DNA of 64,000 nucleotides from the NCBI GenBank assembly GCA_022393335.1, contig JAJEKB010020097.1:104693-168692 (forward strand), in the 5' to 3' direction. The notes beneath the pieces were generated by a model, which saw nothing but the letters and a program-made list of their open reading frames with translations, did no database searches and was not told the DNA's origin. Of this stretch, positions 57,090 through 64,000 are shown in pieces (the first letter of the stretch is position 1; every line of letters starts with the position of its first letter). Source of the stretch: Macrotrachela quadricornifera. Taxonomy: Eukaryota; Rotifera; Eurotatoria; Philodinida; Philodinidae. The position numbers and the translations under genes are program-made.

Positions 57090-58801
57090 GGACATAACAA
57101 AAGTAATGACGCCGACATTGTGGTATTTTACAGAAGGCTTATGGAATTTTTTTCTCTCATAGATTCTGATAGAGCAAGTTCTGCTCTATCATTCTAGGCA
57201 TTCCATGAATCTTCAAGTGATATGAGGTTGGAAAAAATATTCAGTTCTTCCAGGTCGTCGGCACTTTTTTTCAAATGTCACCATGAAAATGCGAAAGATC
57301 TTATCATGCGTACATAAAAACTAAACAAAGTATGTGTATGTTTTATGCCCAAACGTGACTGAATACAAAACGGGTCGAAAAGAAAAGAAAAGAAATAAAA
57401 AGAAAAGGAAAGGAAAAGGTGTGAGAATATGCCAACAAGAGAAAGGAGAAAAACAGAGACAACATTTATCAGACAATATAAAGCAGTACTTGCGACGTGT
57501 ATCATACCAAAATCACAATTATTCGCCGCTCTGCATATGGATAAAGAGCATGTTCGTTTTTATATAAAAGTGCGTACTGCACTTGATATTCAACCAATAG
57601 TCATTTATAACGAATTACATACTGTCTTTGGTGATCGAGCTCCCCTTCTCAGAACTGTTCAAAGATGGTCAAAAGTATTCCTTGAGGGTCGAGAAGAAGT
57701 TGAAGATGAACAAAGATCTGGAAGACCTGTAACGGAGACAACGTCCGAGAATATCGATCAGATTCGTGGTCTTATTGATGATGACCCTTATCTTACAGTC
57801 GATGAAATCGAAGAACAAACTAGTTTAAGCCATGGCACCGTTCAACGAATCATTTCTGACTATATACAGTTGAGAAAAATTACCGCTCGTTATGTTCCCA
57901 AACATCTGACAAACTCTCAAAAGACTGAACGAGTTCGTATATGTCAAGAGAACTTATCAAAATTTTGACAAGGTGTTTGGGGATTAAGTGATGTGGTGAC
58001 AGGAGATGAGTCATGGTTTTACCACAGGCAAATCGGCCGAAAGTCATCGAAGGCTGCTTGGGTAGCACGTGGAAATCCTCCACCGACAGTGATTCGACGT
58101 AGTCGCGTTGCTCCAAGAACTTTGTTGTCTATTTTCTTTAAGTCAACTGGTCCAGTTTTGATTCATCGTGTTGAACGTGGACAAACAATTGACCATGAAT
58201 ATTACATCAACAATTGTTTGGAACCTGTTCTTGAAGAAATCAAGAACCAACGACCTTCTCTAGGCGTTCATGGAATTAAACTCCATTATGACAATTGAAG
58301 ACCACATATTCATAAAGATGTGGTCAGTTGTCTCGAATCCGAAGGTGTGACTGTTATGCCACATCCACCAAACTCTCCAGACCTAGTTCCGTGTGATTTT
58401 TGGTTGTTTGATTTAATCAAACAAAATCTCGATGATTAAGACGATTCTGACTCATTATATGAAAGTGTAACTAAGTTCATGAGGTCATTAAAGAAGGAAG
58501 AGTATAAAAAGACTTTTGATAAATGGACTGAACGAATGGTCTTATGTATCAATAGTCAGGGAGATTATTTTGAACATTTGTTATAATAAAAAAAAGTGAT
58601 AAATTGCTCCAAGAAGATTTTGTTTTTAGATGACTCAGGCATTTCTCTCTCTCACTTTCGATATTCTTTCAATGGTTGAAGATTTTTGAAATATGTGGAA
58701 CGATAGAGCGAATCTTGCTCTATCAGAATATATGAGAGAAAAAATTCAATAAGCCTTCTGTAAAATACAACAAGGTCGGCGTCATTACTTTTGGTATGCC
58801 C
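57090..58801 (+). mobile_element. Mariner (DD34D) transposon, decayed
   Basis: Inverted ends GGRCATAMCAAAAGTAATGA at 57090 and the mirror ending at 58801 are flanked by TA. The arms match inward past the block TTTTACAGAAGGCTTA to the AGAGCAAG...GCTCTATC words, about 110-130 bases. It lies 60 bases after the protease stop. Confidence 0.9.
57537..58586 (+). pseudogene. Mariner DD34D transposase pseudogene
   Basis: The frame MDKEHVRFYIKVRTALDIQ, HTH LLRTVQRWSKVFLEG, the linker DEQRSGRPVTE and second HTH LSHGTVQRIISDY match mariner transposases. Catalytic blocks: VVTGDESWFYH, IKLHYDN (Asp) and PPNSPDLVPCDFWLF (Asp), 34 residues apart. All lesions are nonsense in one continuous frame: TGA at 57966-57968, TGA in the segment after LHYDN (58297-58299) and TAA after LDD (about 58438). 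An upstream ATG at 57429 is open but lies outside the family's usual start. Expected length is about 345 residues. Confidence 0.9.
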
Positions 58802-59242
58802 TAAGTAATTGATAACATGGAAGAAGCAAATGATCCTTCGATGATACTGACCAGATGGTCTGTAGACTGATGAACTAGGAGAATTTATGGTGATGTTACT
58901 GATGCATTGCTGTCTCCCCGTCCACTCCGTGAAAAACTTGGTGATGTAGGACCTTTTCTGTAGAGAAAAACAAGTTTTCTTGTTTCGAGTTCCATGTCAT
59001 TATTTTTCCTCATCAGATCTTTGCCAAGGCGACAATGCATATTTCTTAGACAACTAAAAAGAAGTTTGCTTCATCGATTGGATTTATCCAAAAAACATTT
59101 GTTTGTTAATTCAATGATAGTTGGTCGAACAACAAAATCACCAAGACTTCTCCTCGTTAGTGTGGAAAACAAATAACCAATGATTGATTCAATTGATCCG
59201 ATCGAATACCGTTTAGTAACATCATTGCCGATCATCTGATGA
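58802..59242. other. Stretch without a supported gene
   Basis: Only short frames; none shows a domain. Confidence 0.35.
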
Positions 59243-59644
59243 TTACTTTAGGCCCAGGAAACGTCGAATTTTACCGAGAATATTTTTTTGCCGATCCATG
59301 TGTATTTGCTGTTGACAAAGTTGATCGTTCAGAAGTTGGTTGTAACGATTGATCTGCTCAAATCGTTCGTGAATATTTCGATTCATATTCGCCAGTTGAG
59401 ATTCGATGCCATCGAGACGATTGTTTCCAATTTCGATCCAATAATGAAGTTTTTCCTTGACGTCTTCTAATTGCCGCGTTAGTTCTTCAATGCTTTCCAT
59501 AGAATCTGGACCAACTGCCATTTCACTATTCTGAAAAAAGTATGAACGATTAAATACATTATGCCCGAAGACGAGAATAAATACACGAACTTCCTCAGCT
59601 ACGATTGTTGTCCATTCGTCGCTGCTCATACTGTCATTCGACAT
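59243..59644 (-). CDS. Small coiled-coil protein of unknown function
   Basis: Starts MSNDSMSSDEWTTIVAEE. A hydrophobic, aromatic stretch that follows (VRVFILVFGHNVFNRSYFF) is bounded by GT and TTTTTTCAG, so it is probably a 60-bp intron that happens to be open. Spliced, the protein is about 113 residues. The remainder is one long heptad-patterned helix (MESIEELTRQLEDVKEKLHY, RLDGIESQLANMNRNIHERF) with a basic end (KNILGKIRRFLGLK). It is probably an oligomerising protein; the partner is unknown. Short coiled-coil ORFs accompany some bdelloid retroelements, but no RT is adjacent here. Confidence 0.5.
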   Translation of the reverse strand: MSNDSMSSDEWTTIVAEEVRVFILVFGHNVFNRSYFFQNSEMAVGPDSMESIEELTRQLEDVKEKLHYWIEIGNNRLDGIESQLANMNRNIHERFEQINRYNQLLNDQLCQQQIHMDRQKNILGKIRRFLGLK

Positions 59645-60412
59645 AGCTCAATTGTGCGAGACACAATGCTGATCTATGTTGTCTGTTCTCATTCTATATT
59701 GACATTACATATTCCTCCTCTCTTTTCCTTCTTTGTTCAATTCTAACGTAGTGGATGGCCTGATCGATCAACCTGTGCACTCAGGTCAGCATATACGTGA
59801 AACATACTGCCGTACATGTCGATCGATAGTCTTACCGAGTGTGGTTGGTTGTCAGCCGTGCCATGATTGGATGGAAGTTGTATTTTGGTCGATACAAAAC
59901 TCTTTTTTTAATCTTTTTGATCACTATTATTTCCCATCGACGGATTTCCCACTAGAACGACAATAAAAATAATGAAACAAACAAAAAAATTCATCGAAAA
60001 TGAGAATCAAAAGTGACCTGCTTTTGTTTCGATTGGTGAGACGTTGCCAAAGAGTGGTTTGGTCGCTGTACAAGAATGTCGTTTACCACGACGATACGCG
60101 AACATGAACACGTGTAACTTCAAATACTGAAGAGAGAAAACAAAGAATTTCTTCACTGTGAATACAGTATGTACCTATAGAGTCCATTATTGATTGATAA
60201 CCTTTATGACACAGTACAGCAATCGATCGATAATCAAGTTTTATTTTTCCACGAAATTTCCCTCACTAAGTGAAGGAACGAGATTTTACTCGACAGGTCA
60301 TTGCATGATGAAGTATAGATGTAGATGTCGTCGATGAGTAGCTAAAGAGAGACAAAGAGCAACGTTCGTCCAGAAAAAAATCTTTGAGTCAACAGCTCAA
60401 AGAAACAAATAG
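59645..60412. other. Stretch without a supported gene
   Basis: A short plus frame at 59733-59966 with several Cys is not convincing. Confidence 0.3.
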
Positions 60413-61464
60413 ATGAGAAAATGGAGAGAAATTATATCTATGGAGGAAAAACAAGTTGTGATTTGTGGTCGTGTTCGACCGAAATATCGTCGATCAGGTT
60501 TAGAATTAACAATCGAATGGAAAGAAGTTCAAGATAAAAATCTAGAGAAGAAAATGAAGTTAACAGCCGAACGAATTTTGGCCATTTTCATAGCCATTTC
60601 AGATTCGACCTGTCATAGTCTTGGCATGGATCCTCGTCACGCTCGACCCGATTGGATGATTCTTACTGCTCTTTCTGTTCCACCAATGGTTCAATGCTTT
60701 TCCTTTGATTGAAAGAGAATTTCTTTTCATTTCTATTTTAGAGTGTTCGTCCTTCAGTTTTAGTCTTTGGCACAGCTCGAACTCAAGATGATTTAACTTA
60801 TAATTTAGCCAATATTCTCGAAGCCAATAAACAATTACGTGAAAATGAACAACGTGGAACAGCATCACATACTTATGAAGATCATTTGTCGTATCTTCAA
60901 TATCACTGTGTGACATTGATTGATAATGATATGCTTGGAATGCCTCGATCATATCATAAAAGTAGACGACCATTGAAATCGATCAAAGCTTGTCTCAAAG
61001 GCAAAGAAGGACGAATTCGAGGCAATTTTATGGGAAAACGAGTTGATTTTAGTGGACGAACAGTGATTATCCCTGATCCAAATTTAGCTATTGATCAAGT
61101 GGGTGTCCCACGATCCATTGCACAAAATTTAACTGTATCAGAAATTGTCACTCCATTCAATATTGTTTGGTTACAAGAATTGATTCGTCGTAATGGAGCG
61201 AAATATATTATCTGAAACACAGGAGATCGAATTGATCTTCGTTTTCATCCTAAACTATCCGATTTACATTTACAAGGTGATTATATCGTTAAACGACATA
61301 TGATGGATGATGACTTCGTTGTTTTTAATCGTCAACCCACATTACATAAAATGTCTATGATGACACATCGAGTAAAAGTTTTACCTTGGTCAACATTTCG
61401 TCTCAATTTGAGTGTCACAACGCCTTACAATGCTGATTTTGATGGTGATGAAATGAACAAGTAG
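60413..61464 (+). pseudogene. RNA polymerase II largest subunit (RPB1) fragment
   Basis: Two exons (60413-60688 and 60742-61464, 53-bp GT-AG intron) read as the middle of the RPB1 N-terminal half: [34 protein letters not shown], the join [52 protein letters not shown] and the catalytic metal-binding block [10 protein letters not shown]. It ends in AAG TAG right after that block. The clamp zinc region before it and the remaining three-quarters of the subunit after it are missing. A TGA at 61213-61215 replaces an expected residue before [12 protein letters not shown]. It cannot encode a working subunit. It retains an intron, so it arose by DNA-level duplication or capture, not retroposition. 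Confidence 0.88.
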
Positions 61465-61579
61465 CGTTCATCGCAGTCCGATTCACTTCACCCTCGACTG
61501 TGGAAGGCAGAAGTTTTCTATTTGGAATAAGAGATTTTTTATTGAAAGGTTTCAATATATTATAAGTATATTATAAGTA

Positions 61580-64000
61580 CTAAGAATTACATTCAAAATT
61601 TTGTAAAAGAGAGAAAGAACGGTAGAACCATTGAGCATAACGCAGTTGTTTGTCTGTATATAGTTTATCTAGTCTTTCTATTTCAGCAAGTTGAGATTTG
61701 CTTGGTTTCATTAATAAAGTTTTTGAATCGAAATGTCTTAAAATAATTAAATTAGACAAACGTTTCACATGTGACAGTGGTACATAAATTGCGGCAATAT
61801 CATCAGTTCTATTCGGTAGTTATAAATCAATTACAACATTATTCAGAGTTTGACCTTGACTTTTATGTGTTGTAATAGAATATGCAGGCACAATTGGTAA
61901 GGCACGTCGCTTAACCGATAAAATTGTATTTTGATCTGATTTTGGCTCCTTATCTTTCGGTAGAATGTCGGCAATATTAATACGAAATGTTTGCTTCATC
62001 AATGGTATCGGAACGAAATTTGATCGAAGTAGTTCAAACTTGCATTCAGTCTTCGACCGGACGATTTCAATTATGGCGTATAAAGGTTTCCGTATATATC
62101 GTGTATTGCTGGGGAATATTTCTGAAATAACATCTGTTGAAACAGAATCTTCTTCATAAACAAGTTGTCGGAATATTCCATTCATTCCATTGATAAGACC
62201 CAGTTCTATGGCAATATTTTGTGTTAAAATAACAGGCATTCCAGGAATGAAAGGTAAAAGACCAGGTAAATGCTCTGTTTTGCTATCACACAACTGTAGC
62301 AATTTTCCAACTAATCTTGGATCTTCAATTGGTTTGCCTTTGGAACTATCTTGAGCAGTACAGACCATAAGTACCTGTCCCATCTCTGCAGCCTTGTAAG
62401 TTGCTGCCTTGTTATTCAATTGTGTCCGCACTTCATTTCGGAACACGAGAATGGGCGCCTGGAAAAAAGAAGGTAGGTAATTATTTGAAGTACAAAAAGG
62501 AAGCATTACTTTACTCAAGGCGAATCACATAAAGATCGCAGTGATGGTTGTCCTACAACTCGTGTTAACAGTAACTCATAGTCGTCATGATTACTTTGTC
62601 CATGACGAAGTCGAAGGTATCGAAGATCTTCCGTTCGCATCTGCTGGGTGCGTTTTACAACGCAGTTTGTTTGAAGAATAAGAGAACGTGCAACGCGTTG
62701 TTGAATTTCTTTTTCATTGGGCAATTTACCTGATTTTCTTTTTGATGGTAAAGAAAAATCAGTATGCGATGGTGCATCGTAGATAGGTCGGTATTGCAAA
62801 TAGTCACCGAAGAAAATAACGTTGACACCACCGAATGGAATTTGAGGCTCGACGTGTTTTGCAGAGCAAATGATCCGATTAAGTTTGGCTAATAAATGTA
62901 AACCAACCATACTCATTTCGTCGATCAACAGATATTCGACCGGTCTCCACTCTTTCTCCAGTTTCGAATCACCTGGTTTGATGGTTCGTGGTGTTCTAGA
63001 ATTACGCTGTTCACCCAAGAATGAATGGATTGTCATACCACCAATTTCAGCGGCTACAATTCCAGTAGGTGCAGCTTTTCGCATCATCTGCATCCGTTTC
63101 GTGATAACAAAGTATTCACTAAGAGCACGAATAAGTTGTGATTTTCCTCTACCACCACGTCCAGGTATGCACATTATAAGTTGACCATTGTTAGGACCTA
63201 GAAACACGATAAGTATACTCATTTTTATGTAGACTATAAACTGTAAAAATAAAATACCTGTGGGACATCGCCTATCGCCATCAAGATGACTTGTAATGAT
63301 CATGAATGCGACACGTTGTTCTCTATTTAGCGTAAATTCATCAGTGACACTTTTTTGCGTGGAAAAGTTGGTTGTAACTGAGACAACTGGAAGAATTGAA
63401 TCGTAACTTGCAAGGTTGTTATTATCGTTGCTATTTGGACTCACCACTGTTACAATGGCATCGTCTGCAGCATGTAAATCTAATGAATCATCTGCTGTGT
63501 CATAGTTGCCTGTAATTAACGTTCATCTGACTCGCTCCTTTCAGTTTTCAATTGCTCTTGCCATTTTTTATTCAGCAGAACAAGATTCTGTGTTGCAGAC
63601 ATAAAGGGAATCAGTTGTTGATTTGTCGAGTCAATAAACTCATTTGAAGGAGGTTGACTACGAACTGCAAAAAAGGAGATCCCATGGCAATTACTTTCTG
63701 TTTCAGATCATAGATCACTAATCACTGCAAGCCACGTCTTACCGTTCATATTACCAAATCGTCCGACCTTTTCGACTGCCTCAATAGTTTCCTGAATATA
63801 TTGCTCTTCTGTTGTTCTTTTCCCGGCATCAATCGCTGTAGTTGTATATTCATCTATGTTGTCCAACAAATCTGTTATGCCTTCATCGTCGCCTATATCG
63901 TATTCCCCATCAAAATTTTGATCTGAGGGTAAAAGAACAGGATCAATTCTCTCTATGAAAAGAAAAGAGAGATAACTGCTGTAAATATCATTTTATTTCA
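61580..64000 (-). pseudogene. PIF1/Helitron-type DNA helicase, decayed, 5' end beyond window
   Basis: Minus-strand helicase motifs: Walker A variant CIPGRGGRGKSQLIRAL, APTGIVAAEIGGMTIHSFL, Walker B EYLLIDEMSMVG, VIFFGDYLQYRPI, and near the end PAYSITTHKSQGQTLNNVVI and AAIYVPLSHVKRL. Introns of 60 bp (63198-63257, after CPTG), about 48 bp near 62460-62508 (before APILVFRN) and 78 bp (63665-63742) are readable. Lesions: a frameshift near 62518, another near 63520, and TAA after VVIDL at about 61820. The sequence upstream to 64000 is acidic linker; a Rep nickase domain, which would prove a Helitron, is not in the window. The family was confirmed by motif order only. Confidence 0.8.

Noticed and set aside
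59221..59265. CTGATGA followed by GAAACGTC, resembling a hammerhead
   Set aside because: The segment between them cannot form stem II and no stem I pairing exists; it overlaps the end of a coiled-coil ORF.

Overview
This window looks like subtelomeric or otherwise transposon-rich nuclear DNA of a bdelloid rotifer (Adineta/Rotaria/Philodina type). The reasons are short 50-80 bp GT-AG introns, AT-rich intergenic DNA, many small Tc1/mariner-type DNA transposons, and above all several endonuclease-less Penelope-like reverse transcriptases of the Athena type. Short tracts of a TGAGGG repeat, a variant of the telomeric TGTGGG known from bdelloids, lie next to these. The species is inferred from content only.

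Layout. 0-5.8 kb: a decayed mariner copy sitting in a broken 7TM receptor gene, an intact F-box gene (minus), and an intact DD37D transposon. 5.8-20 kb: an Athena complex. A minus-strand copy (5.9-7.3 kb) faces three plus-strand copies in head-to-tail order (8.4-13.5, 13.5-18.2, 18.2-19.9 kb). Two non-autonomous transposons are nested in or next to them. 20-23.8 kb: an 83-bp tandem repeat and a MULE transposase relic. 23.9-33.9 kb: a large three-exon gene for a secreted or membrane-anchored EGF/TIG-like protein of about 2955 residues, whose first intron is almost entirely a MITE. 34.1-34.8 kb: a 51-bp minisatellite, then a (TGAGGG)n array containing a 10-N assembly gap. 34.8-41 kb: a minus-strand Athena unit with a separate intact-looking upstream ORF. 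41-45 kb: a further decayed RT copy and a decayed mariner. 45-53 kb: mostly empty DNA with a small secreted-peptide gene, a piggyBac-like element, a short two-exon gene and a large non-autonomous transposon. 53-59 kb: two mariner copies flank a papain-family protease gene. 59-64 kb: a coiled-coil ORF, an RNA polymerase II largest-subunit fragment and a decayed PIF1/Helitron-type helicase.

The main system is the Athena complex. In the clearest copies the order on the sense strand is RT ORF, hammerhead ribozyme, C-rich telomeric repeat. I find four hammerhead motifs with good cores (5770-5814, 5874-5917, 18141-18185, 19896-19945) and two imperfect ones (34766-34810, 41725-41772), each on the same strand as the nearest RT. 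The telomeric tracts always read C-rich downstream of the RT. This fits the model in which the 3' end of the element RNA pairs with a G-rich chromosome end and is copied there. The copies point in opposite directions around 8.37 kb and around the 20-34 kb gene block, so the window also records rearranged or fused chromosome ends, or a scaffolding join at the N gap. One copy is followed by extra genes (a three-exon 192-residue protein and a RING-like ORF) and another is preceded by a separate basic/coiled-coil ORF. These are candidate accessory genes of the giant telomeric retroelements called terminons.

All coding calls come from reading conceptual translations and splice signals by eye; no database search was run.
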